This document shows, one piece after another, positions 8,980 through 18,209 of a stretch of 32,391 bases of DNA. A program made the position numbers and the translations under genes. The notes beneath the pieces are model-generated. The model did not search any database. It worked only from the letters and a program-made list of their open reading frames with translations, and was not told where the DNA came from. Source of the stretch: Roseobacter sp. (lineage in GTDB: Bacteria > Pseudomonadota > Alphaproteobacteria > Rhodobacterales > Rhodobacteraceae); contig DRFG01000109.1 in the NCBI GenBank assembly GCA_011050655.1, positions 1 through 32,391 on the forward strand, read 5' to 3'. The first letter of the stretch is position 1, and every line of letters begins with the position of its first letter.

Positions 8980-11900
8980 TCAGATAAGCACATTGATGTC
9001 ATTATCGATCATCAATGTCCCCTCAGAGCCCAGCGTATAGATATCGTAGGTTTGGCCATCTTTGACTTCAAACCCATCCCGTACTGCGCCTGTGATTGTC
9101 ACCGTGTCGTCGCTGAAACCATTCACGATCAATGAATTTGTATTCTTCGACAAATTTACTAACGCGGCCTCGGTGATCGTCAATTGAGCTTCCTCTGCAA
9201 ATTGCAAATCAACAGTTTCGATATTGTATTGCGCCAAGTTAGGATTGCTGAGGTCGAGCCGTGTATTCGCACTTTCGTCGTCCAGCGCGAGATAGGTTCC
9301 CGACGAGTTTCCCGCCGTGTCCGTTGCCGTCACGACCAAGTCGGACCCGTCGGGCACATTGGTATTGAACTGAAAATTACGCTCCCCGATGGCATCGATG
9401 TCAAAGCTGGTGGCGTCGACTTCGGATATGGACCGATCTGCGTTGATCTGGTGAACATCCAGCGTGTCCGGGCTGATTTCGGTTGAGATTCCGCGTATAC
9501 CGTCGCCGTCGCGAGTGTAAGATGCGATGACGGGGCCCTCTGGCGCGTATGTGTCAATCGCCAACGTATCGGAGATTGAGGCGATATTGCCCACGTGGTC
9601 GGTTGCTGTAACCGATATGTCGGCATCATAAGTGCCCGGACGGATGCTCGCAGGCGGGATCATAACAGTCCAGTTGCCTGAAGAGTCCACCGACGCTGTG
9701 TAGTTCGTGCCGTCGAAATTGACCACGACAGTCGAACCCGCTTCAACGCGGCCATTCAGGTCGATCCCGGCCTCTGCTTCGCGGGCGGAGACGATAGCGT
9801 CGTTGCCTCCGGCTTGATCCATGTTCAACGGGTCAACCACAGTGTCGATGAGCACCGCATGACTTGCACTGGCAGAGTTTCCTGCCTGATCGGTAGCCTT
9901 CACAGAAACGGTTGTATTGATCGTGCCTTGAGGGATTTGACCGGGGGCAAACGTGACGGACCAGTTACCGTTCGCATCCACCACACCGTTCATTGAGGCG
10001 TTACCAAGACTTACCACTACCGATGACCCGATTTCACTGGTACCTGATACTGTTACGCCACCATCGGCAAGGCGCTCTGCACCGCTGACGATATCGTCAC
10101 CTTCAACCTTGTTGAGCGAAAGGTTGTCAACGCGTGTATCGACCTGCACGCTATCGGTTGCGCTACGGGTGTTGCCAGCACTGTCCGTAGTCGTGGCGGT
10201 GATGTCAGCGTTATAGACACCTTGAGCAACCTCGCCTGCCGCATAATAGGATGTCCACTGACCGTTTGCGTCCGCTACGACAGTGTGAGTAATTCCCGCA
10301 AGGGTAACCTGCACGACGGCTCCTGCATCAGCAGTACCTGAAATAGCAACGCCGTCACTTGCTTCGGCCGCATTGACAACGTCGTCGCCTTCAATCGGGG
10401 CCGCGTTGATGGTCAACGACCCTGCTTCGGTATCGACAGATACCGACTGAGATACGCTATCGGTGTTCCCGGCTGCATCGGTGGCTGTGGCGGTCATGGT
10501 TGTCGTATATGTACCCGCCGGAATATCCGAAGGGGCAAAAGTCACGCTCCAGCTACCGTCTGCTGCCACGGTGGCCGCATGAGACACCTGGCCAAGCTTA
10601 ACCATCACGGAAGAACCGGGTTCAACGGTGCCGGTCATAACGATACCCTGCGCCGCCTCCGAACCATTCACAATGCCGTCGCTTCCTCCGGTCTGGCCCG
10701 TAAAGGCAAGATCGCGAACCAAAGTATCGATTTGTATCTGGCCGGTTACGGTCGAGCTGTTGCCGACGCTATCGGTGGCAACAGCCGTTACTGTCGCGAC
10801 CGCTTCACCCGTGGGCACTTCGGACGCCGCGAACTGCGCGCTCCAATTTCCGTTTGCATCAACTGTCGCAGCTTTAGTTGCCGAACCAAAGGTGACATCG
10901 ACCGTCGACCCCGGTTGCGCCGTGCCTGTCAGGGTCACCCCATCGGCCCGCTCAGCCGCGTTCACTACGCCGTCCACTTCGACGCTATCCGTAGCAAGGG
11001 TTACTTCGGAAACCGTATCGACAGCTAACTGTTCTGTAACTGTAGTGGCGTTGCCGAACTTGTCGGTAGCGATAATGGTAATATCGCTGACATATTCGCC
11101 TTCCGGCAATGTGCCAGGTTGCCACGTAGCGGACCACGTGCCGTTTTCCCCTACCGTAGCTGTGCGCGTAATACCCCCAACAGTCAGTTGAATTGTGGCA
11201 CCAGGTTCGCTTTCGCCGGAGAGGGTTACACCGTTGCTAAACGCAGCCCCGTTAAAGATATCGCCTACTGATTGCGAACCTGACGTGACTGTTACCGCCG
11301 GTGCCAGCGTATCAACAACCAACGTCTCCACGCTTGTGGACGTATTGCCATATTGATCGGTCGACTTGATCGAAATTTCGGTCTCGTACTCACCAGCTTC
11401 GAGCATGCCCGGTTCGAACGTTACCGACCATGTTCCGTCGTCGGCGACGGTTGTGGTGACGACCTTTTCGCTTACTGTGACCTCTACATCTGTACCGGCT
11501 TCGCCAGTGCCCTTCAGAGTGACGCCCGTCGCAAATCCGTCGGCATTAAAGTAATCCGAAACGCCTTTGGTCCCTTCGGTCACGGTGACAACTGGGGCGG
11601 TGGTGTCGATTACGAAGCTCGGACCATCCAGTGTGGCTTCTTCTCCATCCGTTGTCACCGTAACAACGGCCTCATGGTTTCCGTCCGCCGGGAAATTATC
11701 ACCCTCGAAAACTGCCTCAAACGTACCGTCGTCACCAACAGTAGTAGTGACCTGTTTCTCGCCAACAGTAACGACAACCTCAGATCCCGGCTCACCCCCA
11801 CCGGTAACAGTGACGCTTTTTGTGGCCTCATCGCCTCCGACTGTGGCAGACGATTCAGGTTCATTTACAAATGGTGGTGCCTTGGACGCACCGCCGCCGG

Positions 11901-12447
11901 TGCCATTCCCGCCCGCACCTAGCACGGCGGCCCCACCGACTGCGGCTGCGGCCGCGACTGTCGCAGCACCACCGCCACCGACCACACCACCGAGCAAGGG
12001 CGCTGCCAACATCGAGACCTCGTCATCCCCGCCGGCAATCGCGCCACCGGGGGGCATGATTGCATCGCTGCGACCAAGATAGATCAGATCGTCCGAAGGG
12101 CTCCACTTGCCCCACTGCTCAGTAGGACCGTATTGCGCAAAAAGACTGCCCCCGTCCGCTTCAACAAAAGCCACCTCGTTCAGATATCCATCTGACGAAA
12201 TGAACAGACGATTGGGGGTGCCCGCTTGATTGAAGTAATTTTCAATGGTGATGACACGACCATCGGCAAGCGTAAGTAAAAGGTCGCTGCCCGCGCGCTG
12301 TTGAGAAAGAAAATCAGTCTGGCGCAGGTTCAGGGAAATTTCCTGACCCGACTGGGCCTGAATAATATGCGACTCGGCACCATCCAAAACCATGCCACGC
12401 TGCAATGCGCCCGCTTGATCGCGAACGACGAAATCTATCGTCTTCAT
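8980..12447 (-). CDS. BapA-like adhesin: BapA-prefix N-terminal domain, Gly/Ala-rich linker, tandem bacterial Ig-like domains, C-terminal type I secretion signal
   Basis: 1155 aa from ATG 12447 (MKTIDFVVRDQAGALQRGMVLDGAESHIIQAQSGQEISLNLRQTDFLSQQRAGSDLLLTLADGRVITIENYF); at least 8 repeats of about 95-98 aa each ending in V/I-DT; C-terminus 'DLSNPNLAQYNIETVDLQ...LTITEAALVNLSKNTNSLIVNG...MIDNDINVLI'; lies just upstream of type I secretion genes. ORF track extends to 12507. Confidence 0.88.
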   Translation of the reverse strand: MKTIDFVVRDQAGALQRGMVLDGAESHIIQAQSGQEISLNLRQTDFLSQQRAGSDLLLTLADGRVITIENYFNQAGTPNRLFISSDGYLNEVAFVEADGGSLFAQYGPTEQWGKWSPSDDLIYLGRSDAIMPPGGAIAGGDDEVSMLAAPLLGGVVGGGGAATVAAAAAVGGAAVLGAGGNGTGGGASKAPPFVNEPESSATVGGDEATKSVTVTGGGEPGSEVVVTVGEKQVTTTVGDDGTFEAVFEGDNFPADGNHEAVVTVTTDGEEATLDGPSFVIDTTAPVVTVTEGTKGVSDYFNADGFATGVTLKGTGEAGTDVEVTVSEKVVTTTVADDGTWSVTFEPGMLEAGEYETEISIKSTDQYGNTSTSVETLVVDTLAPAVTVTSGSQSVGDIFNGAAFSNGVTLSGESEPGATIQLTVGGITRTATVGENGTWSATWQPGTLPEGEYVSDITIIATDKFGNATTVTEQLAVDTVSEVTLATDSVEVDGVVNAAERADGVTLTGTAQPGSTVDVTFGSATKAATVDANGNWSAQFAASEVPTGEAVATVTAVATDSVGNSSTVTGQIQIDTLVRDLAFTGQTGGSDGIVNGSEAAQGIVMTGTVEPGSSVMVKLGQVSHAATVAADGSWSVTFAPSDIPAGTYTTTMTATATDAAGNTDSVSQSVSVDTEAGSLTINAAPIEGDDVVNAAEASDGVAISGTADAGAVVQVTLAGITHTVVADANGQWTSYYAAGEVAQGVYNADITATTTDSAGNTRSATDSVQVDTRVDNLSLNKVEGDDIVSGAERLADGGVTVSGTSEIGSSVVVSLGNASMNGVVDANGNWSVTFAPGQIPQGTINTTVSVKATDQAGNSASASHAVLIDTVVDPLNMDQAGGNDAIVSAREAEAGIDLNGRVEAGSTVVVNFDGTNYTASVDSSGNWTVMIPPASIRPGTYDADISVTATDHVGNIASISDTLAIDTYAPEGPVIASYTRDGDGIRGISTEISPDTLDVHQINADRSISEVDATSFDIDAIGERNFQFNTNVPDGSDLVVTATDTAGNSSGTYLALDDESANTRLDLSNPNLAQYNIETVDLQFAEEAQLTITEAALVNLSKNTNSLIVNGFSDDTVTITGAVRDGFEVKDGQTYDIYTLGSEGTLMIDNDINVLI
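9530..11860 (-). repeat. Array of diverged Ig-like protein repeats within the adhesin (about 290 bp period)
   Basis: Protein-level periodicity: each unit carries 'GxVxxxGxxEPGSxVxVxxGxxxxxxTVxxDGxWSVxFxPxxxPxGxYxxxxxxxATDxxGNxxxxxxxxxVDT'; boundaries approximate. Confidence 0.8.
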
Positions 12448-12810
12448 AATAATACCGCTCTGCCTCGGTGCCCGCTTTTTGCGTAGCGCCAAAATATTGA
12501 ATGACAACCGACCCTTAAATAGATCGTGTAGCCGCCTGATGATGTTCGCTATGTTAAACGAAACTTATTATTGAAACCTGTATACCCTTTTTGCCCTGAA
12601 AAAGCCAAGTTTTAATTCATAACGGCACAGTCTTGCCACATTTCACAGTGCACATTGGACACACTTTCAACCTGTGGGCGAAACAATTATCTAAATTAAT
12701 AGATCACTGCCATTCTCCAAGGATTCCAAAAACTTAAAGATCGTCCTTAAATTTCGGGGCAAATCAGGTGTCCAGTTGACAACCCCGCTGGGGCTAGCAA
12801 GTCTGCGCGC
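12448..12810. promoter_or_regulatory. AT-rich divergent intergenic region between the adhesin operon (-) and the CocE hydrolase (+)
   Basis: About 360 bp without a supported gene, visibly more AT-rich than flanks; includes ATCTA-AATTAA-TAGAT dyad (12689-12704) and TTGACA at 12776-12781; exact promoters not resolved. Confidence 0.5.
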
Positions 12811-14805
12811 ATGGAAAATACCTCTAACGAGCCTTTGCCGCTGATTGAAGACCCTGATGTTGGCATCACCCTATCCGATGGGTGCCGCCTATCCGCAAGA
12901 ATTTGGCGGCCGCAGAATGCCAATGAACAACCGGTTCCGGCGATTTTGGAATACCTTCCCTATCGAAAGCGCGACGGCACCACGGGGCGCGACGCGCTTA
13001 CACATCCCTGGTTCGCGGAACGGGGCTATGCCTGCGTACGGGTTGACATGCGCGGTAACGGTGACAGCCAAGGCATAATGGAGGACGAATATACCCCCCA
13101 GGAACAGGCGGATTGCATCGAAGTGATAAACTGGCTTGCGTCGCAGCCATGGTGCAGCGGCAGCGTCGGGATGATGGGGATTAGCTGGGGTGGCTTCAAC
13201 GGGCTGCAAGTGGCCGCGCACGATCCCAAGCCATTAAAGGCGGTTGTTACTTTGTGTTCCACCGTGGATCGCTTTGCCGATGACATCCACTATAAAGGCG
13301 GATGCCTGCTGAACGAAAACCTTGGCTGGGGCGCGACCATGTGGGCCTATTCCAGCCGGGCTCCAGACCCTGCCCTGCGTCAAGACTGGCGTGAGATGTG
13401 GCTAGAACGGCTGAAGGCAGAGCCCTTTCTTCCTTCGCTTTGGCTGCGCCATCAGACCCGCGATGCCTATTGGAAACAGGGGTCGGTGATCGAGGATTAT
13501 TCAGCGATCAAGGCCAAGGTTCTGGCGATCGGCGGCTGGGGTGACGCGTATAAAAACGCCGTTCCCCAACTGGTCGAAGCCTTGCCTGGGGCCAAGGGCA
13601 TTGTTGGTCCTTGGGTACATAAATATCCGCATTTTGCGATCCCCGAACCGCGCATCGGGTTTCTGCAAGAAGCGCTGCGTTGGTGGGACCAGTGGCTGAA
13701 AGGGATCGACACCGGCGTAGAGAAAGACCCCGACTATCGTGCCTATTTGATGGACGGAATGCGCCCCGCCGCTTGGGTATCGCAACGTCCAGGCCGATGG
13801 ATTGCGGAAACGGACGGAGCCACTTCGCATTTAGCTAAAAAGCTGCTGCACCTGACAGATAAAGGGCTAACGGATGACACCGGCACGCTAAGCACTGTCA
13901 TTCAAACGCCGGCTCATTGTGGCGCAGACGCCGGCGAATACTGTGCGATATGGCTAGGGCCGGAAATGCCAGGGGACCAGCGCCACGATGATGCATTATC
14001 GGCGACCTTTGATACTGCGCCCTTGGCGGATGATTACGATATCGTAGGGGCACCCCGTATCTCTTTCAACCTTACCAGCGACAGACCGCATGGCCAAATC
14101 GCAGTACGACTAAACCACGTACATCCTGACGGGGCCAGCGCTCGGATCACCTATGGCGTGCTTAATTTGTGTCACCGCGATAGCCCTGAAACCCCCGCCC
14201 CGGTCCCGTGCGGCGACGCAATTACGGTAAATTTTGATCTGGACCACATCGCGTATCGCATCCCTGCCGGTCACCGGCTGCGCGTGTCCGTATCCAATGC
14301 TTATTGGCCGCTGATCTGGCCAGCCCCCGAAGCATCCAGCCTTAGACTGGCGTCAGGCCATGTGGAGATGCCCCAACGTCCGACCACCGGGGGTGACGAA
14401 TATGTTTTCCCACCCCCGACTGCTGCCGCCCCTTGGACCACGCAAACGTTACGTGCCGAAAACCATGAGCGCCGTCAGGAAACTAATATGGTAACCGGCG
14501 AGGTTTCTCTGACCATCGAGGATGATTTCGGTAAGGTTCGCGATTGTGATCATGGCCTGATATCGGGGTCAATTGCCCGCGAACGTTGGACCATCAAACC
14601 CGACGACCCGTCATCGGCTATAGGTGCGTGTCACTGGACCGAAGAGCTGGAGCGAGATGACATCCGACTGCGCACAGAAACCCATTCGAAAATGTGGTCA
14701 GACGCAACGTTTTTTCATCTTACCGCCCGCGTAGAGGCGTATGAAAACGATATATTGATCTACGAACGCGACGTAGTGGATAGCATTAAGCGGCACTTTA
14801 TGTAA
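12811..14805 (+). CDS. CocE/NonD family hydrolase (X-Pro dipeptidyl-peptidase-like)
   Basis: 664 aa; 'AILEYLPYRKRDGTTGRD', 'GYACVRVDMRGNGDSQGI', nucleophile motif 'GISWGGFNGLQ', C-terminal jelly-roll-like region. Confidence 0.92.
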   Translation: MENTSNEPLPLIEDPDVGITLSDGCRLSARIWRPQNANEQPVPAILEYLPYRKRDGTTGRDALTHPWFAERGYACVRVDMRGNGDSQGIMEDEYTPQEQADCIEVINWLASQPWCSGSVGMMGISWGGFNGLQVAAHDPKPLKAVVTLCSTVDRFADDIHYKGGCLLNENLGWGATMWAYSSRAPDPALRQDWREMWLERLKAEPFLPSLWLRHQTRDAYWKQGSVIEDYSAIKAKVLAIGGWGDAYKNAVPQLVEALPGAKGIVGPWVHKYPHFAIPEPRIGFLQEALRWWDQWLKGIDTGVEKDPDYRAYLMDGMRPAAWVSQRPGRWIAETDGATSHLAKKLLHLTDKGLTDDTGTLSTVIQTPAHCGADAGEYCAIWLGPEMPGDQRHDDALSATFDTAPLADDYDIVGAPRISFNLTSDRPHGQIAVRLNHVHPDGASARITYGVLNLCHRDSPETPAPVPCGDAITVNFDLDHIAYRIPAGHRLRVSVSNAYWPLIWPAPEASSLRLASGHVEMPQRPTTGGDEYVFPPPTAAAPWTTQTLRAENHERRQETNMVTGEVSLTIEDDFGKVRDCDHGLISGSIARERWTIKPDDPSSAIGACHWTEELERDDIRLRTETHSKMWSDATFFHLTARVEAYENDILIYERDVVDSIKRHFM

Positions 14806-14936
14806 TAGAACCGTCACATATGCCACGCTATTAACTCTTGCGACACTCTGGGAAATGCTTAACGTTGTGTCATCAATCAATAAAAAAACCCGTGCAAAAA
14901 CCCACGGAAATATCACCTAATCAGGGAGAAACATAC

Positions 14937-16426
14937 ATGAATGATCAACTGGAATATATGACCGGTCAGGTGGCCAAAGGTACGATGACCCGTCGCGAAT
15001 TTGTTGGCCGGGCGGGGAATCGACCAACACGCTTGATCCGGCTTTGACAGCCTCTGAAGTGCCGCTTGATAACCTGCGCCACCTGTATGAAACGCTAGTC
15101 GAGGTGAACCCGGCGGGCGAAGTTGAACCACGCATGGCCGAGAGCTATGAAGCATCGGCCGACGCGAAAACATGGGCTTTCAAAATCCGCAAAGGGATCC
15201 AGTTCCATAACGGCAAGGACATGACCCCCGAAGACGTACTGAAAACCATGCAGCGTCACTCGGATGAAAACAGCCAGTCAGGTGCGTTGGGCATCATGCG
15301 CGGCATCGAAAACATGAAGGTCGACGGCGACAACTTGATCGTTGAACTGGGCGTCGGCAACGCTGACCTTCCCTACCTCATGGCCGATTACCACCTGATG
15401 ATCCAGCCCGATGGCGGCATGGATAACCCCGGTGCCGGTATCGGTACGGGTCCATACACGCTGGAAGTCGACGAGCCCGGCGTTCGCCACGGCTTCACGC
15501 GCAACGAGAACTACTGGGATGCCGACAACCGTGGCTTTACCGATTATAACGAAGTGCTGGTTCTGAACGATGCCACCGCGCGTACCGCGGCGCTGCAATC
15601 GGGTCAGGTCAACATGATCAACCGCGTTGACCCTAAGGTTGCTGCCCTACTGGATCGGGCGCCAAACCTAAGCGTCAAATCTGTCTCCGGTCGTGGCCAC
15701 TATGTGTTCATCGCCCATGTAGATACCGCACCTTTCGACAACAACGATCTGCGGCTGGCTTTGAAATATGCGATCAACCGCGAAGAAATGGTTGATAAGA
15801 TCCTGCGCGGCTATGGCTCTATCGGGAACGACATGCCGATCAACGCGTCCTATCCGCTGTTCGATGCGTCGATTCCTCAGCGTGAACACTCCATCGAAAA
15901 AGCTAAAGAGCATTACGCAAAATCCGGTCACGACGGCAGCCCAATTATTCTGCGCGTTGCAGATGGTGCCTTCCCAGGTGCCGTAGAGGCCGCTTCGCTT
16001 TTCCAGGAATCGGCGAAAGCCGCCGGTATCCCGCTGGAAATCAAGCGCGAGCCAAATGACGGCTATTGGTCCGAAGTCTGGAATGTGAAGCCTTTCTGTG
16101 CCTCGTATTGGGGTGGTCGTCCGGTACAGGACCAGATGTATTCGACAGCCTATCTTTCAAGTGCCGACTGGAACGATACCCGTTGGAAGCGCCCGGAATT
16201 CGACGCAATGCTGTTAGAAGCACGCGCCGAACTGGACGAAGCCAAGCGCAAGGCAATCTATTCCAAGATGGGCATGATGCTGCACAACGAAGGCGGTGTG
16301 ATATTGCCAATGTTCAATGATTTCGTGGATGGGGTTGCCAACAACGTCGGCGGTTGGATCAAAGATCCGAACGCAGAATTGATGAACAACAAAGCCCCGA
16401 TCAAATGCTGGGTTAAAGACGCATAA
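14937..16426 (+). pseudogene. Peptide-type (family 5) ABC transporter substrate-binding protein with an N-terminal deletion/frameshift
   Basis: ATG 14937 after 'AGGGAGAA' gives 'MNDQLEYMTGQVAKGTMTRREFVGRAGNRPTRLIRL*' (stop 15045-15047); mature frame begins at about 15011 (GGESTNTLDPALTASEV...) and stays open to 16426 in another frame; no hydrophobic signal core lies between them. Confidence 0.75.
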
Positions 16427-16434
16427 GGTAACAT

Positions 16435-17397
16435 ATGCTTATGCACCCTGTACTGAAACTGATCGCCCAACGCTTAGCGTTGGGCCTTCTTCTGCTCTTT
16501 GCCGCGTCGGTCTTGATCTTCGTAGGCACCTCGATTTTGCCAGGTGACGTGGCACAATCCATATTAGGGCAATCCGCCACGCCCGAAGCGTTGGCGAACA
16601 TGCGCCGCGAACTCGGCTTGAACGACCCCGCCGTAACCCGCTATTTCGCATGGCTCGGTGGTGTGTTGCAGGGCGATCTGGGCACCGCGTTGACCAATGG
16701 CCGCGACATCGCAGACAGCCTTGGCGGACGATTGAAAAACACTCTGTTTCTTGCCTTCTGGGCGGCCGCGATTTCGGTCCCGCTAGCGATTTCCCTTGGA
16801 CTTCTAGCGGTTCGATACAAAGACCGCTGGCCCGACAAGCTGATTTCAGCGGTGACGCTGACGACTATCTCTATCCCTGAATTCATGATCGGCTATATTT
16901 TGATCTATTGGGTCGCGATCAAGTGGCGGCTGTTTCCGTCGGTCGCGATCATCAACGACAGCATGAGCCTTGGTGAAAAGCTCAATGCCATCGCTATTCC
17001 GGTGATGGTTCTTACGCTGGTCGTCTTAGCGCATATGATGCGTATGACCCGCGCCGCTATCTTGAACGTGATGCAGTCGGCCTATATCGAGACCGCCGAG
17101 CTGAAAGGGCTTGGGATGCTGAAAATCATCCGCAAGCATGCCTTCCCCAACGCCATTGCACCGATTGTCAATGTGGTGATGCTGAACCTCGCTTATCTGG
17201 TGGTTGGTGTCGTCGTGGTCGAAGTGGTGTTCGCCTATCCGGGAATGGGGCAATATCTGGTCGATCACGTCAGCAAACGTGATGTTCCGGTTGTGCAGGC
17301 TTCGGGCCTGATCTTTGCCGCAGTTTATATCGGGCTGAACCTGGTTGCCGATATTGTTTCCATCCTAGCCAACCCCCGGCTGAGGCATCCGAAATGA
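16435..17397 (+). CDS. ABC transporter permease (DppB/OppB-like)
   Basis: 320 aa; 'LGLNDPAVTRYFAWLGGVLQGDLGTALTNGRDI', 'TRAAILNVMQSAYIETAELKGL', typical DppB-like permease. Confidence 0.93.
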   Translation: MLMHPVLKLIAQRLALGLLLLFAASVLIFVGTSILPGDVAQSILGQSATPEALANMRRELGLNDPAVTRYFAWLGGVLQGDLGTALTNGRDIADSLGGRLKNTLFLAFWAAAISVPLAISLGLLAVRYKDRWPDKLISAVTLTTISIPEFMIGYILIYWVAIKWRLFPSVAIINDSMSLGEKLNAIAIPVMVLTLVVLAHMMRMTRAAILNVMQSAYIETAELKGLGMLKIIRKHAFPNAIAPIVNVVMLNLAYLVVGVVVVEVVFAYPGMGQYLVDHVSKRDVPVVQASGLIFAAVYIGLNLVADIVSILANPRLRHPK

Positions 17398-18209
17398 AAA
17401 ACATTCCCATTTCTGCAATGATCGGCCTGTTTTTCACCGGGCTTTACTTTCTGATGGCAATTTTTGCGCCTTTGTTAGCGCCGTACGGCATGGCCGAAAT
17501 CGTCGGCGACGTGTGGGAGCCTTCATCTTCGCAGTTCCTGTTGGGCACGGACAGTATCGGACGCGACCTGCTGAGCCGGATGATCTATGGCGGGCGTACG
17601 ACGATCTTTATCGCCACCGCTGCTACGGTCCTCAGCTTCACCTTGGGTTCTGTACTGGGCTTTTTTGCCGCGGTATCCGGCGGCTGGGTGGATCAGGCGA
17701 TCTCGCGGTTTGTCGATCTAATCATGTCAATTCCATCGCTGATTTTTGCGCTGGTGGTATTATCAGTGATGCCGACAACTGTCCCGATCCTTATCCTTCT
17801 GATGGGGTTGCTCGACAGTACTCGGGTCTTCCGGTTGGCCCGCGCCGTTGCCGTGGATATCACGGTGATGGACTATGTCGAGGCCGCCCGTCTTCGAGGC
17901 GAGAAAATCGGCTGGATCATTTTCCGGGAAACGCTTCCAAATGCCCTTTCACCGCTGGTCGCTGAAATGGGTCTGCGGTTTATCTTTGCAGTGTTGTTCG
18001 TGTCGACCCTGTCGTTCTTGGGGCTTGGCGTTCAACCCCCGCAGGCTGACTGGGGCGGCATCGTGAAAGAGAACAAAGAAGGCATCAACTATGGCATTCA
18101 GGCAGCGCTTTATCCAGCCTATGCCATCGCCACATTGTGTATCTCGATCAACCTTGTTGCGGACTGGATCTTGACCCGCACCACATCGCTTAAAGGGGGC
18201 CGGGGATGA
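17394..18209 (+). CDS. ABC transporter permease (DppC/OppC-like)
   Basis: 271 aa; 'FLLGTDSIGRDLLSRMIYGGRTTIFIA', 'DYVEAARLRGEKIGWIIFRETLPN'; ATGA overlap with the previous gene. Confidence 0.93.
   Translation: MKNIPISAMIGLFFTGLYFLMAIFAPLLAPYGMAEIVGDVWEPSSSQFLLGTDSIGRDLLSRMIYGGRTTIFIATAATVLSFTLGSVLGFFAAVSGGWVDQAISRFVDLIMSIPSLIFALVVLSVMPTTVPILILLMGLLDSTRVFRLARAVAVDITVMDYVEAARLRGEKIGWIIFRETLPNALSPLVAEMGLRFIFAVLFVSTLSFLGLGVQPPQADWGGIVKENKEGINYGIQAALYPAYAIATLCISINLVADWILTRTTSLKGGRG

Noticed and set aside
9530-11860. Periodic structure as CRISPR or DNA satellite
   Set aside because: Period is near 290 bp and is protein-level, matching Ig-like domains; no short conserved DNA repeats with spacers.
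10579-11922. Long + strand ORFs (149, 187, 189 aa) across the adhesin
   Set aside because: Thr/Val/Ser-biased shadow translation of the repeat-rich adhesin on the other strand.
14889-14908. CCGTG...CACGG inverted repeat before the SBP gene as an attenuator
   Set aside because: 5 bp stem with 8 nt loop, close to the RBS; could be chance.
15005-15020. Programmed -1 frameshift joining the SBP frames
   Set aside because: No classical X XXY YYZ slippery heptamer at the junction, and the rejoined protein would still lack a signal h-region.
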